Positions 9,433-19,450 of a stretch of 64,000 nucleotides of DNA are shown here, in pieces (the first letter of the stretch is position 1; each line of letters opens with the position of its first letter). The notes under the pieces were generated by a model. It worked only from the letters and a program-made list of their open reading frames with translations, did no database searches and had not been told where the DNA came from. Position numbers and translations under genes: made by a program. The DNA comes from Agrobacterium rosae. GTDB taxonomy: Bacteria > Pseudomonadota > Alphaproteobacteria > Rhizobiales > Rhizobiaceae. The stretch spans positions 89,962-153,961 of the forward strand of contig NZ_NXEJ01000009.1 in assembly GCF_002915175.1 (NCBI RefSeq), read 5' to 3'.

Positions 9433-10517
9433 TGGGATGGCGCAAAGCCGAAGCGCCCTTTCAAGGCCCCATCCCTATCGAACACCAGAATCTCGAGCAC
9501 CGTTTCCGGCACATTGAGAGCGTCGGCCGCCGTTTGCCAGGCTTTTTCGGCCACGACATTGCCAAGGTCTATACCCGCGCTGCCCGCCATGGTGAAGGCA
9601 TGCGCCACCGTGTTGGCGTGACGGATGGTATCCGCTAACGTCTCGTCACCACCCGCCTCCGTCGCCAGTTTCGCCAACGCATCGAGATCCGCTAGGCCAC
9701 GCTTGGAATGAACGTCGAGCATGCCTTGCGCGAGCTTGGTCATCTTGGCGACGCCACCGGCGATGGTGAGTTTCTCCACGGGATGCGTTCGGAGATATTT
9801 CAACATGCCGCCGATGAAATCGCCCATGTCGATCAGGGCGGTTTCCGGTAGACCGTGCAAAGCTTGCCCGGCTTTTTCCGAGGCATTGCCGGTCGCGCCG
9901 AGAATATGGGTCAGCCCTTCTGCCCGGGCCACATCGATGCCACGCCAGATGGAGTGAATCCAAGAGGAGCATGAAAACGGAATGACGATGCCCGTGGTGC
10001 CGAGAATGGAAATGCCGCCGAGGATGCCAAGCCTGCCGTTCAGCGTTTTTTCGGCGATTTTCTCACCGTTTTCAACGGAAATTTCCACTTCGAAATCGGC
10101 ATTTTCGCCAGCGACTTCGTGGATGGCCTTCTCGATCATCTTGCGCGGTACGGGGTTGATGGCGGGTTCGCCAACGACCAATGGCAGGCCGGGACGGGTG
10201 ACGGTGCCGACACCGCTGCCCGCCTTGAAGGTGATGCCCGTGCCGGGTTTTCCGGGGCGCACGGTGCTTTCTACCAGTGCACCGTGGGTCACGTCAGGGT
10301 CGTCGCCCGCATCCTTGATGACGCCCGCCTTGGCAAAACCATCACCCCGATGGCTGGTGGCCAGCGAAAAACCGACTCGCTTGCCGCTTGGAAGTTCGAT
10401 CTCGACAAGGTATGGAAAATCGCCGGTCAGCAACGCGGTGCAGGCAGCTTTCGTTGCCGCCGTCGCGCAAGCGCCGGTCGTCCAGCCGCGACGCAGATTT
10501 TTTCCATCCGTTTCCAT
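9387..10517 (-). CDS. cbiD: Cobalt-precorrin-5B C1-methyltransferase CbiD
   Basis: CbiD is the C1 methylase best known from the anaerobic pathway; in the classical aerobic set this step is done by CobF. The 376-residue protein begins [20 protein letters not shown] and shows [36 protein letters not shown] and [15 protein letters not shown], all conserved in CbiD. I chose ATG 10517 over the frame that extends to 10625 because the family starts just before RRGWTTG and the extension would enter the cobB upstream region. It is convergent with cobM (46-base overlap) and divergent from cobB with 92 bases between the starts. No cobF is present in the window. Confidence 0.93.
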   Translation of the reverse strand: METDGKNLRRGWTTGACATAATKAACTALLTGDFPYLVEIELPSGKRVGFSLATSHRGDGFAKAGVIKDAGDDPDVTHGALVESTVRPGKPGTGITFKAGSGVGTVTRPGLPLVVGEPAINPVPRKMIEKAIHEVAGENADFEVEISVENGEKIAEKTLNGRLGILGGISILGTTGIVIPFSCSSWIHSIWRGIDVARAEGLTHILGATGNASEKAGQALHGLPETALIDMGDFIGGMLKYLRTHPVEKLTIAGGVAKMTKLAQGMLDVHSKRGLADLDALAKLATEAGGDETLADTIRHANTVAHAFTMAGSAGIDLGNVVAEKAWQTAADALNVPETVLEILVFDRDGALKGRFGFAPSHHVSAFPSGERNRRT

Positions 10518-10609
10518 CGTGTTTCTATAGCGGTTACGGGTTTGTCCGTCATCGGGAAACAACAGGCAGGGTGAATGTCGAGACCGCTTATTTTGAAAGA
10601 AGCCACGCC

Positions 10610-11923
10610 ATGACGGCACGCGCAATCATCATCGGTGCGCCGCGTTCCGGTTCGGGCAAGACCAGCGTTACCATCGGGCTTCTGCGCGCCTTTGCACGGC
10701 GCGGCGTCAAAGTGCGTGGTATCAAGACCGGGCCTGACTATATCGATCCGGGTTTCCACGCCTTCGCAGCGGGAACGCCTGGGCTCAATCTAGATAGCTG
10801 GGCCATGCAGCCCGATTTGCTGCGGCACCTGTTTGCGCAGCAGGCTGAAGATGCAGAGCTGGTGTTGATCGAAAGTGCTATGGGCCTGTTTGATGGCATC
10901 GTAGTGCCTGACAATCGCACAGGGTCGGCGGCCGATCTGGCGCGGCTGTTCGGCATACCGGTGCTGCTGGTACTGGATATCTCTGGCCAATCGCAGACGG
11001 CGGCGGCTGTCGCCCATGGTTTTGCCCACTACGATCCTGCGGTCAGAATGTCTGCTGTAGTCCTGAACCGCGCGGGTAGCGAACGGCACCGAACCCTTTG
11101 CTCGGAAGCTATCGAAAAAATTGGTCTGCCGGTTGCCGGTTGCGTGATGCGTGATCCGTCTCTGGTGTTGCCGGAACGGCATCTAGGGCTGGTGCAAGCC
11201 AGCGAGCACCCGGAAATCGACGCGCATATCGAACGTCTCGCCGATGCGATGGAAAACTCCATCGATCTTGATGCACTTTTTGCGCTCGCCCGTCCGGTCG
11301 ATCTGCCGCAGGGCTCTACGGACGCGGCGATTGCGCCACCCGGCCAGCGTATTGCGCTGGCACAGGATGCCGCCTTTACCTTTCTCTATCCGCATCTCCA
11401 GCGCCATTGGCGTGAAGCCGGTGCGGAGATCGTTCCCTTCTCGCCGCTGGCCGATGAAGCACCGGATGCGTCTTGCGATGTTTGCTGGTTGCCGGGCGGG
11501 TATCCGGAGCTTTATGCAGGGCAACTTGCTGTTGCAGATACGTTCAAGACGGGTGTGGCGCGCTTTTCTCAAACGAAGCCTGTCCATGGCGAATGCGGGG
11601 GCTATATGGTGCTGGGTGAAGCATTGGAAGATGCAGATGGGGTTACGCATGCGATGACCGGCCTTCTGTCGCATGCCACGAGCTTCGCAAAGCGCAAGAT
11701 GAACCTTGGTTATCGGCAGGCAACAATCGCCGCCGATGGTCTGTTAGGACAGGCAGGTGACGTTCTCCGTGGGCACGAGTTCCACTATGCCCGAGTGATC
11801 GATTCCGGCCGTGATGACCCCTTCGCACAGATTGCCGATGGGCCGGGCAAGCCGCTGGGGCCATCTGGTGGTAGGCGCGGCTTTGTTACGGGCACGTTTT
11901 TTCACGCGATTGCCAAAGGTTAA
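10610..11923 (+). CDS. cobB: Hydrogenobyrinic acid a,c-diamide synthase CobB
   Basis: CobB amidates the a and c carboxyl groups of hydrogenobyrinic acid using ATP and glutamine, producing the substrate of CobNST. The 437-residue protein has an N-terminal P-loop domain (GAPRSGSGKTSVTIGLL, residues about 8-24) and a C-terminal class-I glutamine amidotransferase domain with the nucleophile in HGECGGYMVLG. I chose ATG 10610, preceded by gaaagaag, over an in-frame GTG 10571 and longer readings. It reads away from cbiD. It is the last cob gene of the cluster here. Confidence 0.95.
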   Translation: MTARAIIIGAPRSGSGKTSVTIGLLRAFARRGVKVRGIKTGPDYIDPGFHAFAAGTPGLNLDSWAMQPDLLRHLFAQQAEDAELVLIESAMGLFDGIVVPDNRTGSAADLARLFGIPVLLVLDISGQSQTAAAVAHGFAHYDPAVRMSAVVLNRAGSERHRTLCSEAIEKIGLPVAGCVMRDPSLVLPERHLGLVQASEHPEIDAHIERLADAMENSIDLDALFALARPVDLPQGSTDAAIAPPGQRIALAQDAAFTFLYPHLQRHWREAGAEIVPFSPLADEAPDASCDVCWLPGGYPELYAGQLAVADTFKTGVARFSQTKPVHGECGGYMVLGEALEDADGVTHAMTGLLSHATSFAKRKMNLGYRQATIAADGLLGQAGDVLRGHEFHYARVIDSGRDDPFAQIADGPGKPLGPSGGRRGFVTGTFFHAIAKG

Positions 11924-12026
11924 GTTTTTCTCATCGATGTTGCGGTGGAGGAATTTTGCTGTCTTCCTATATTGGTGTACGGGTGCTGACGCTGGCGCTT
12001 GATCCATTCAAAAAGGACAGATTTTC

Positions 12027-12923
12027 ATGACCGAGAAATCCCCCGAAAATAATTTTCCCGCCGGTTACGAACCAGCCGACGTCTGGGAATGGGAAAAGGG
12101 CAATGGCGGTCAGTTCGCCAATATCAACCGCCCGATTGCAGGTCCTACGCACGATAAGGAATTGCCCGTCGGCAAACATCCGCTGCAGCTTTATTCGCTG
12201 GCGACGCCCAACGGCCAGAAGGTCGGCATCATGCTGGAAGAACTCCTGGCGGCAGGACATAAAGGTGCGGAATATGATGCCTGGCTGATCCGTATCGGCG
12301 ATGGCGACCAGTTTGGCTCCGATTTCGTCAAGGCCAATCCGAATTCGAAAATCCCGGCACTGGTGGACCATTCCACTCCTGAGCCGACGCGTGTGTTCGA
12401 AAGTGGCTCGATCCTGCTTTATCTCGCAGAAAAGTTTGGTGCGTTTCTGCCTAAAGATCATAAGGGCCGCACGGAGGCGATCAACTGGCTGTTCTGGCAG
12501 ATGGCATCCGGACCGTATCTCGGCGGTGGCTTTGGCCATTTTTACGCTTATGCGCCTGTTCACATCAAATATGCCATCGACCGTTTTGCCATGGAAGCCA
12601 AGCGACAGCTTGACGTGCTGGACCGCCATCTGGCAGACAACGAGTATCTGGCCGGTTCGGAATATTCGATTGCGGATATCGCCGTCTGGCCATGGTATGG
12701 CAATCTTGCGCGTGGACAATCCTATCCGAAGGCGGATGTCTTTTTGGATGTGAAAAGCTATAAGAACCTTCAGCGGTGGGCGGCCGAGATTGCGGAACGT
12801 CCAGCGGTAAAGCGGGGTCGCATGGTCAATAAGGTCAATGGTGATCCTTCGGAACAATTGCACGAACGCCACGATGCGTCCGACTTCGACACGAAGACAC
12901 AGGACAAAATCGGCAAAGCATAA
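12027..12923 (+). CDS. yghU: YghU-like glutathione S-transferase
   Basis: This 298-residue protein is a nu-class glutathione transferase of the YghU type, whose members reduce organic hydroperoxides and disulfides with two bound glutathiones. Diagnostic parts are the N-terminal extension ending in FANINRPIAG, the thioredoxin-like domain LQLYSLATPNGQKVGIMLEE with NSKIPALVD and FESGSILLYLAEKF, and the helical C-terminal domain with GPYLGGGFGHFYAYAP. Spacing to the next gene (12934) is only 10 bases, so the two are probably co-transcribed. Confidence 0.9.
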   Translation: MTEKSPENNFPAGYEPADVWEWEKGNGGQFANINRPIAGPTHDKELPVGKHPLQLYSLATPNGQKVGIMLEELLAAGHKGAEYDAWLIRIGDGDQFGSDFVKANPNSKIPALVDHSTPEPTRVFESGSILLYLAEKFGAFLPKDHKGRTEAINWLFWQMASGPYLGGGFGHFYAYAPVHIKYAIDRFAMEAKRQLDVLDRHLADNEYLAGSEYSIADIAVWPWYGNLARGQSYPKADVFLDVKSYKNLQRWAAEIAERPAVKRGRMVNKVNGDPSEQLHERHDASDFDTKTQDKIGKA

Positions 12924-12933
12924 GGAAAACAAC

Positions 12934-13314
12934 ATGGCAAAGCTGCCTGAAATGACAAAACACCGCGGCTTTCCATCCGGCATGCCGAGCACGGGCATAC
13001 AGTTCACCATACGCCGCGCAAATCCGCGCGGCGTGACGCCCGTCAAACACATTCCCCGCCGTGCACGGAATGACTCGGCGGAACACAAGGTGGATGCAGC
13101 CTTCCTGCATGCGCTGTGGCACCAGTTCGGCAACCAGCCGTTCGAGCGTGGAAACCTCGATGCGGCCCGTCTCAGCCTGTTGTTCGGTCGTGAGGTGCTG
13201 CCTGCGGACAAGGATTTCGATCCGCTATCCTACCAATCCATGCTCGTTATCGATGAACGGGTGGCACGGCAGAACTTTCCGGAATCCTTCGAGAATTATT
13301 TCCAGATCGACTGA
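12934..13314 (+). CDS. Small protein of unknown function
   Basis: I do not recognise this 126-residue protein. It is soluble-looking, with no signal peptide or membrane segment. The first half is basic and proline-rich (FTIRRANPRGVTPVKHIPRR) and the second half looks like a short folded domain (DAAFLHALWHQFGNQPFERG). The start ATG 12934 follows taaggaaaac, a good ribosome-binding site directly after the glutathione transferase stop; a frame open to 12838 would overlap that gene. It appears to be the second gene of a two-gene unit with the transferase. Confidence 0.75.
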   Translation: MAKLPEMTKHRGFPSGMPSTGIQFTIRRANPRGVTPVKHIPRRARNDSAEHKVDAAFLHALWHQFGNQPFERGNLDAARLSLLFGREVLPADKDFDPLSYQSMLVIDERVARQNFPESFENYFQID

Positions 13315-13416
13315 ACCATCCGCTGCGGCAAAGTGGAGCGGACGGAGAAAGTTTCTGTGCTTCGCGGAATTGAAGTGCTATAGAGCACCCCAGTTTCATC
13401 GATTTCGGCATCTGCC

Positions 13417-14658
13417 ATGATCAGGCATATCATCTGCGTCATTACTGCAAGTGCGTGTCTCCTGCTGCCTGCGGGTATCGGGACTGGCGACGCTGCGCAT
13501 AGCGGTGAGGATTACGCCACGCTGGAAAAGCTGGGTGCTGCCCTCTTCCACGATAACAATCTGTCCATGAACCGCACCATGTCCTGCTCCACCTGCCACA
13601 TGGAGGCGGTGGGCTTTACCGATGCACGCGGTAGCGACAGGGTCGGGCATGATGTGTCCGTGGGAGACGACGGCGGTTCGCTGGGTGACCGCAATGCGCC
13701 AAGTGCTGCCTATGCGAAATTCTCTCCTCCTTTCGGCAAAAACGCGGCGGGCGAATATGTCGGCGGTCAGTTCTGGGATGGGCGCGCATCGTCTCTGGAA
13801 GATCAGGCCGCTGGTCCTCCATTAAACCCAATTGAAATGGGCATGCCGGACAAAGCCACAGTCGCAAAGCGGCTGAAGGAAAACCCGGATTATGCAGCAG
13901 CTTTCGGCACGCAATTCGGTGGCGATGTCTTTAAAAGCGACGATGCCGCCTTTGCAGCAATGACAAAGGCGCTGGCCGCTTTCGAGCGTTCCGACGAGTT
14001 TTCGACTTTCGATTCGAAATATGATCGCTTCCTGCGTGGTGAGGAAAAGCTGACGGATCAGGAAGAGCTTGGCCGGGTGCTGATCTCTTCGACGCAGTTC
14101 ACCAACTGCAATACGTGTCATGAGATCAGGGGGCCGAATGGGCTGTCCGATGGCATTTTCACAAACCACAAATATTTCAACATCGGCGTTCCCGCCAACA
14201 AGGCGGTCAGGGCGGCGAATGGGTCGAAGCCTGATGCGGTCGATCTTGGGCTGGCACAGAACCCCGCCGTTGCGGGCGATCCGGCCCAGCGCGGCAAGTT
14301 CAAGGTGCCGACCCTGCGCAATGTCGCTGTCACCGGGCCTTATATGCACAATGGCGTGTTCAAGGATTTGCGCACCGTCGTGCTGTTTTACGTGAAATAC
14401 AAAAGCAAGAAGCCCAGCCGTCAGATCAACCCGGAAACGGGTCAGGCATGGGATGCGCCGGAGGTAGCTGACAATATCGCCATGACGGAGCTGACCTCGG
14501 CACCCGCGCTGGATGACAAACGGGTGGATGCTATCGTCGCGTTTTTGAAAACGCTGACCGACAAGCGATACGAGCATCTCTTGTCGGAGAATAATGCCGG
14601 GCAAGGTGCAACGCCCCCTGCCCAGCCGGTTTCTGTTACGCCGCCAAAAGCGCCTTGA
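13417..14658 (+). CDS. Di-haem cytochrome c peroxidase (CcpA/MauG family)
   Basis: Members reduce H2O2 in the periplasm with electrons from small c-type cytochromes, or act as MauG-like oxidases. The 413-residue precursor has a signal peptide (residues about 1-26, cut near GDAAHS) and two CXXCH haem sites, CSTCH at 57-61 and CNTCH at 231-235, which is the family's usual spacing. GPYMHNG in the C-terminal half matches the conserved region around the high-potential haem. The C-terminus ends in a short proline/alanine tail. Its 3' end overlaps the end of convergent leuB by 23 bases. Peroxidase versus other MauG-like activity cannot be settled here. Confidence 0.88.
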   Translation: MIRHIICVITASACLLLPAGIGTGDAAHSGEDYATLEKLGAALFHDNNLSMNRTMSCSTCHMEAVGFTDARGSDRVGHDVSVGDDGGSLGDRNAPSAAYAKFSPPFGKNAAGEYVGGQFWDGRASSLEDQAAGPPLNPIEMGMPDKATVAKRLKENPDYAAAFGTQFGGDVFKSDDAAFAAMTKALAAFERSDEFSTFDSKYDRFLRGEEKLTDQEELGRVLISSTQFTNCNTCHEIRGPNGLSDGIFTNHKYFNIGVPANKAVRAANGSKPDAVDLGLAQNPAVAGDPAQRGKFKVPTLRNVAVTGPYMHNGVFKDLRTVVLFYVKYKSKKPSRQINPETGQAWDAPEVADNIAMTELTSAPALDDKRVDAIVAFLKTLTDKRYEHLLSENNAGQGATPPAQPVSVTPPKAP

Positions 14659-15751
14659 ATTCTGCCAAAACCGCGTCGCCCATTTCAGACGTGCTGACTT
14701 GACGGCTGCCGTCCGAGACGATGTCTGCGGTGCGGATGCCCTTGTCCAGCACGTTGGCAATGGCCGTTTCCAGCTTTTTGGCTTCATCCACCATGTTGAA
14801 AGAATAACGCAGGCACATGGCGAAAGACGCGATCATGGCGATGGGGTTGGCAATGCCCTTGCCCGCAATGTCAGGGGCAGAGCCGTGCACAGGCTCATAC
14901 ATGGCCTTGCGTTTGCCGGTCTTGGCATCCGGTGCGCCGAGCGAAGCGGAAGGAAGCATGCCCAGCGAACCGGTCAGCATGGCAGCAACGTCGGACAGCA
15001 TGTCGCCGAACAGGTTGTCGGTGACGATGACGTCGAACTGCTTGGGCTTGCGCACCAGCTGCATGCCACCGGCATCGGCCAGCATATGCTCAAGCTGCAC
15101 ATCCTTGTATTTCGCCGCATGGGTTTCGGTGACGACCTGGTTCCACAAGACGCCCGATTTCATGACGTTGCGCTTTTCCATGGAGCAGACGCGGTTATCG
15201 CGGGTGCGTGCCAGTTCGAAGGCAACGCTGGCGATGCGCTCGATTTCGAACGTGTCATAAATCTGGGTGTCGATGCCGCGCTTTTGGCCGTTGCCGAGAT
15301 CGATGATCTGCTTCGGTTCACCGAAATAAACGCCGCCCGTCAATTCACGAACGATGAGAATATCGAGGCCTTCGACCAGTTCCTGCTTCAGCGAGGATGC
15401 AGCGGCAAGCGCCGGGTAGCAGATCGCCGGGCGCAGATTGGCGAACAGTTCCAGGTCCTTGCGCAGGCGCAAGAGGCCGGATTCGGGTCTCACCTCGTAA
15501 GGCACGCCATCCCACTTGGGACCGCCGACTGCGCCGAACAGAATGGCGTCTGCGGCCAGCGCCTTTTCCATGTCAGCGTCGGAGATGGCCACACCATGCG
15601 CATCATAAGCGCTGCCGCCGACGAGGCCTTCTTCGGTCTTGAAGCCTGCGGCCTTTTCGCTGTTCAGATAATCGATCAGCTTTCGGACTTCAGCCATGGC
15701 TTCGGGGCCGATGCCGTCACCGGGCAACAGGAAAAGCGTGCGCACTGTCAT
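14636..15751 (-). CDS. leuB: 3-Isopropylmalate dehydrogenase LeuB
   Basis: LeuB oxidises and decarboxylates 3-isopropylmalate with NAD+ in leucine synthesis. The 371-residue protein has [15 protein letters not shown] at the N-terminus, the substrate-binding [18 protein letters not shown] segment and the [12 protein letters not shown] and [19 protein letters not shown] motifs of the isocitrate/isopropylmalate dehydrogenase family. Start chosen at ATG 15751, preceded on its own strand by aaggagg, rather than the longer frame. It lies downstream of leuD on the same strand with 193 bases between them. Confidence 0.95.
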   Translation of the reverse strand: MTVRTLFLLPGDGIGPEAMAEVRKLIDYLNSEKAAGFKTEEGLVGGSAYDAHGVAISDADMEKALAADAILFGAVGGPKWDGVPYEVRPESGLLRLRKDLELFANLRPAICYPALAAASSLKQELVEGLDILIVRELTGGVYFGEPKQIIDLGNGQKRGIDTQIYDTFEIERIASVAFELARTRDNRVCSMEKRNVMKSGVLWNQVVTETHAAKYKDVQLEHMLADAGGMQLVRKPKQFDVIVTDNLFGDMLSDVAAMLTGSLGMLPSASLGAPDAKTGKRKAMYEPVHGSAPDIAGKGIANPIAMIASFAMCLRYSFNMVDEAKKLETAIANVLDKGIRTADIVSDGSRQVSTSEMGDAVLAEFKALLAA

Positions 15752-15944
15752 GAAAACCCTCCTTGGCCACGTCGCAAAACCACGCATGGTTTAAGCAACG
15801 GGCGCGTCAAAAATCCTTTTCCCGCAACGTCAATCGTTGCGGGGTGCGGGCTTCTTAGCCTTGGAGATGGCCTATTTCAAGGAAGGCTAGAGACGATTCG
15901 GTACGTGTGGAGATCAAACCGGCTCTGAATGCGCCTGGAAGCGA

Positions 15945-16550
15945 TCAGGCCCAGGGGCGGGCGGCGGCATTGGTCTTTTCGAAACCTTCGATGGCACCGG
16001 CATGTTCCAGCGTCAGGCCGATATCGTCGAGGCCGTTCAGCATGCAGTGGCGCTTGAATTCGTCGAGTTCGAACGAGATCGTGCCGCCATCAGGGCCGCT
16101 GATTTCGAGATTTTCGAGATCCACGGTGACGACGGCATTGGAGCCGCGCGATGCGTCATCCATCAGCTTTTCCAGATTTTCCGGGCTGACGACGATCGGC
16201 AGAATGCCGTTCTTGAAACAGTTGCTGTAGAAAATATCGGCAAAGCTGGTGGAGATGACGCAGCGAATGCCGAAATCCAGCAGCGCCCACGGCGCATGTT
16301 CACGCGACGAACCGCAGCCGAAATTATCCCCAGCCACAAGAATTTGGGCGTTTTGATAGGCGGGCTTGTTCAAAATGAAATCTGGGTTTGGCGAACCATC
16401 TTCGAGATAGCGCGATTCTGCAAACAAGCCGGTGCCGAGGCCGGTGCGCTTGATGGTTTTGAGGTAGTCCTTCGGAATGATCATGTCCGTGTCGATGTTG
16501 ACGACCGGCATGGGGGCAGCGACACCCGTCAGTTTGGTGAACTTTTCCAT
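15945..16550 (-). CDS. leuD: 3-Isopropylmalate dehydratase small subunit LeuD
   Basis: LeuD is the small (swivelling-domain) subunit that, with LeuC, isomerises 2-isopropylmalate to 3-isopropylmalate. The 201-residue protein shows [14 protein letters not shown] near the N-terminus, [19 protein letters not shown] in the middle and the [15 protein letters not shown] segment, all conserved in LeuD. leuC is not in the window. ATG 16550 follows a gagtgagag ribosome-binding stretch. leuB follows on the same strand. Confidence 0.95.
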   Translation of the reverse strand: MEKFTKLTGVAAPMPVVNIDTDMIIPKDYLKTIKRTGLGTGLFAESRYLEDGSPNPDFILNKPAYQNAQILVAGDNFGCGSSREHAPWALLDFGIRCVISTSFADIFYSNCFKNGILPIVVSPENLEKLMDDASRGSNAVVTVDLENLEISGPDGGTISFELDEFKRHCMLNGLDDIGLTLEHAGAIEGFEKTNAAARPWA

Positions 16551-16719
16551 CTCTCACTCCGAAATCTTACAGATAGCAGGGCCATAATAAACGCTGACTG
16601 CCGCAATAGCGCAAAATCGCGCGTATTTGAAGGCCAAACCGCACCCACATGGTACACCTGTCGAAACATAGAGACGTCAGGATGGGTTTGCTTGAAAAAC
16701 AGGTGAGGGATCGGGAGTT

Positions 16720-17226
16720 TTAGTGCCAGACGTAGCCGAGCTTACGCAATTGGGTGCCGTCAAAATCTTCCATGCCTTCCGCCACGTCCTTGCCGCCATG
16801 CGAGCGAAAGAAACGGCTGGCGACATCGCTGTCTTCAAGGCACCACACGACAACACCATTGCAGCCGAGCGACTTCAGCAGACGCCGTGCCTCGATGAAA
16901 AGGACGGAGCCCAGCCCCATGCCCTGATATTCAGGGCGCAGGTAAATCTCGTAGATTTCGCCGTCATAGGGAAGGCCACGCGCCCGGCTGAGGCCTAGTG
17001 TCGTGTATCCCGCAACAACGCCGGAAATTTCCACCACCAGCATGGTGGCCGAACCGCGTGTTGCTTTACGCCACCATGTCTCATTGCGGCGGTCCAGCAT
17101 CTGCCGAAGTGGCTTATGGGGAATGAGACCTGCATAGGCCTGCTGCCAGGACGATCTGTGCGCGTCGGAAATGGCGCGCGCATCGTCCGGCTCTGCTCGG
17201 CGAATGTCTATGGATAACGTTTTCAT
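16720..17226 (-). CDS. GNAT-family N-acetyltransferase
   Basis: The 168-residue protein has the GNAT fold signature: RRAEPDDARAISDAHRSSW at the N-terminus, a central strand EIYEIYLRPEYQGMGLGSVL containing the acetyl-CoA-binding Q-x-x-G-x-G/A motif, and a C-terminal GGKDVAEG segment that fits the substrate-side sheet. The substrate cannot be told from sequence. It stands alone between leuD and typA on the minus strand. Confidence 0.85.
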   Translation of the reverse strand: MKTLSIDIRRAEPDDARAISDAHRSSWQQAYAGLIPHKPLRQMLDRRNETWWRKATRGSATMLVVEISGVVAGYTTLGLSRARGLPYDGEIYEIYLRPEYQGMGLGSVLFIEARRLLKSLGCNGVVVWCLEDSDVASRFFRSHGGKDVAEGMEDFDGTQLRKLGYVWH

Positions 17227-17410
17227 AACGCGATTCTGATCCCGACGGGGAAAACTTACCAGCCATAAAGGTTAACGGCTTGAAGCTTACCCACAGCCTA
17301 TTCATGTGGATGATGCCAGAAAATTAACGCTATATTTACCATTGAGGCAAGCGCCGTCCGACTCAGTCCCGCGAATAAATGCTGGGCACGTAAAGAAGAG
17401 GCCAGATATC

Positions 17411-17437
17411 AAAAAACCCGGCGCGAAGGCCGGGTTC
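17411..17437 (-). terminator. Rho-independent terminator of typA
   Basis: On the minus strand aacccggcc and gccgggtt pair across a ttcgc loop, followed by a run of T. It lies 26 bases beyond the typA stop. Confidence 0.8.
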
Positions 17438-17462
17438 TTAGAATTTGAAACTATGTCAGCAA

Positions 17463-19283
17463 TCAGCCAGCGAGCTTTGCCTTGTCGAAACGCTTGCGAT
17501 CGTTAGCGTCCAGGAACATCTTGCGCAGACGGATGGACTTTGGTGTCACTTCCATCAGCTCATCGTCCTGAATCCACGACAGAGCGCGGTCAAGCGTCAT
17601 GCGGATCGGCGGTGTCAGCTTCACGGCTTCATCCTTGCCAGCGGCGCGGATGTTGGTGAGCTGCTTGCCCTTGAGAACGTTGACTTCGAGGTCGTTGTCG
17701 CGCGTGTGAATGCCGATGATCATGCCAGCATAAACCTTTTCGCCGGGCTCAATCATCATCGGGCCGCGATCTTCCAGGTTGAACATGGCGTAAGCAACAG
17801 CTTCACCGGAACCGTTCGACAGCAGAACGCCCTGGACGCGACCAGCGATAGCACCCTTGAACGGCTGGTAGGAGTGGAACAGACGGTTCATGATCGCCGT
17901 GCCGCGTGTGTCCGTCAAAAGTTCGGACTGGTAGCCGATGAGGCCACGCGTTGGAGCCAAGAACTTCAGGCGAACGCGGTTGCCGCCGGATGGACGAAGC
18001 TCGGTCATTTCTGCCTTGCGCTCGGACATCTTCTGAACAACGATACCGGAGTGCTCTTCATCGACGTCAATAACGACTTCTTCGATCGGCTCGATGGTCT
18101 GGCCGTTCTCGTCCTTCTGCATCACAACGCGTGGACGCGAAACGGCAAGCTCGAAGCCTTCGCGACGCATGGTCTCGATCAGAACGGCGAGCTGCAATTC
18201 GCCACGGCCGGACACGAAGAACGAATCCTTGCCTTCGGCTTCTTCGATCTTCAGCGCAACGTTGCCTTCGGCTTCCTTGTACAGACGATCGCGGATAACG
18301 CGCGATGTCACCTTGTCGCCTTCGGTGCCGGCCAGCGGAGAGTCGTTAACGATGAAGGACATCGTTACCGTTGGCGGATCGATTGGCTGTGCTGTCATGG
18401 CTTCGGTAACCGAAGGATCACAGAACGTATCGGCGACGGTGCCCTTGGAGAGACCGGCGATGGCAACGATGTCGCCTGCATGGGCTTCATCAATCGCTGT
18501 GCGCTCGATGCCGCGGAATGCGAGGATCTTGGAGATACGACCGGTTTCGATGATCTTGCCATCCTGGCCCAGAACCTTGACGGCCTGGTTCGGCTTGATC
18601 GAACCGGATGCGATACGACCGGTGATGATGCGGCCGAGGAACGGGTTGGCTTCAAGGATCGTGCCGATCAGACGGAACGGACCTTCTTCAACCGTTGGCT
18701 CAGGCACGTGCTTGAGAACGAGATCGAGCAAAGGTGCAAGACCTTCGTCCTTTGGTCCCTCAGGGTTGACGTTCATCCAGCCATCGCGACCGGAACCGTA
18801 AAGGATCGGGAAGTCGAGCTGCTCGTCAGTCGCATCGAGGTTCGCGAAAAGGTCGAACACTTCGTTGATAACTTCTTCGTGGCGGCCATCGGGACGGTCG
18901 ATCTTGTTGATCGCAACGATAGGCTTGAGGCCTACCTTGAGCGCCTTGGAAACCACGAACTTGGTCTGCGGCATTGGGCCTTCAGACGAGTCGACCAGAA
19001 CGATCGCGCCGTCCACCATCGACAGGATACGCTCGACTTCACCACCGAAGTCGGCGTGGCCGGGGGTGTCGACGATGTTGATGCGAACACCCTTCCACTC
19101 GACAGACGTCGCCTTGGCGAGAATGGTGATGCCGCGTTCTTTTTCCAGGTCGTTACTGTCCATGACGCGCTCTGCAACGCGCTGGTTTTCGCGGAACGAA
19201 CCGGACTGTTTCAGAAGCTCGTCAACGAGCGTCGTTTTGCCATGGTCAACGTGCGCGATAATCGCGATGTTGCGAATTGCCAT
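17463..19283 (-). CDS. typA: Ribosome-associated GTPase TypA/BipA
   Basis: TypA (BipA) is a translational GTPase that binds the 70S ribosome and helps 50S assembly and stress adaptation. The 606-residue length is standard. The G domain is N-terminal: IIAHVDHGKTTLVDELL (P-loop at residues 10-17), the switch II motif DTPGHADFGGEVERIL, and NKIDRPDGR as the G4 motif. EF-G-like domains III and V follow, then a TypA-specific C-terminal domain (GRVQGVLLSNGSGEAVAYAM). It is a single gene with its own terminator. Confidence 0.96.
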   Translation of the reverse strand: MAIRNIAIIAHVDHGKTTLVDELLKQSGSFRENQRVAERVMDSNDLEKERGITILAKATSVEWKGVRINIVDTPGHADFGGEVERILSMVDGAIVLVDSSEGPMPQTKFVVSKALKVGLKPIVAINKIDRPDGRHEEVINEVFDLFANLDATDEQLDFPILYGSGRDGWMNVNPEGPKDEGLAPLLDLVLKHVPEPTVEEGPFRLIGTILEANPFLGRIITGRIASGSIKPNQAVKVLGQDGKIIETGRISKILAFRGIERTAIDEAHAGDIVAIAGLSKGTVADTFCDPSVTEAMTAQPIDPPTVTMSFIVNDSPLAGTEGDKVTSRVIRDRLYKEAEGNVALKIEEAEGKDSFFVSGRGELQLAVLIETMRREGFELAVSRPRVVMQKDENGQTIEPIEEVVIDVDEEHSGIVVQKMSERKAEMTELRPSGGNRVRLKFLAPTRGLIGYQSELLTDTRGTAIMNRLFHSYQPFKGAIAGRVQGVLLSNGSGEAVAYAMFNLEDRGPMMIEPGEKVYAGMIIGIHTRDNDLEVNVLKGKQLTNIRAAGKDEAVKLTPPIRMTLDRALSWIQDDELMEVTPKSIRLRKMFLDANDRKRFDKAKLAG

Positions 19284-19450
19284 TGTTTAATATCTCTGAA
19301 GTTGGGGCGTCATATCTTAGATGCGCCAATTTAGTCTGGCGGGCCTATAACCTTTTTTTTGCAAATGCGAAAGGGGGGCAACCACATAAGCCCCTTGCAG
19401 AAACGCCGTATCAGAGTTTTATGACAGTTTTCAGGTGCCTCCGGCCAAGC

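Noticed and set aside
10518..10609. A cobalamin riboswitch between cbiD and cobB
   Set aside because: No B12 box or other conserved block of the riboswitch is visible on either strand in these 92 bases. If the cluster has one, it is likely upstream of cobN, outside the window.
14594..15928. A 444-codon plus-strand frame across leuB
   Set aside because: Antisense shadow of leuB, with His/Val-rich translation and no ribosome-binding site or family resemblance. The same holds for long shadows over cobN (1333-2487), argG (23290-24621), rlmN (31461-32816) and acnA (42553-43845).
17445..19334. A 629-codon open frame on the plus strand
   Set aside because: It is the exact antisense of typA, whose protein is unmistakable; the translated frame has no family features and arises from codon bias at high GC.
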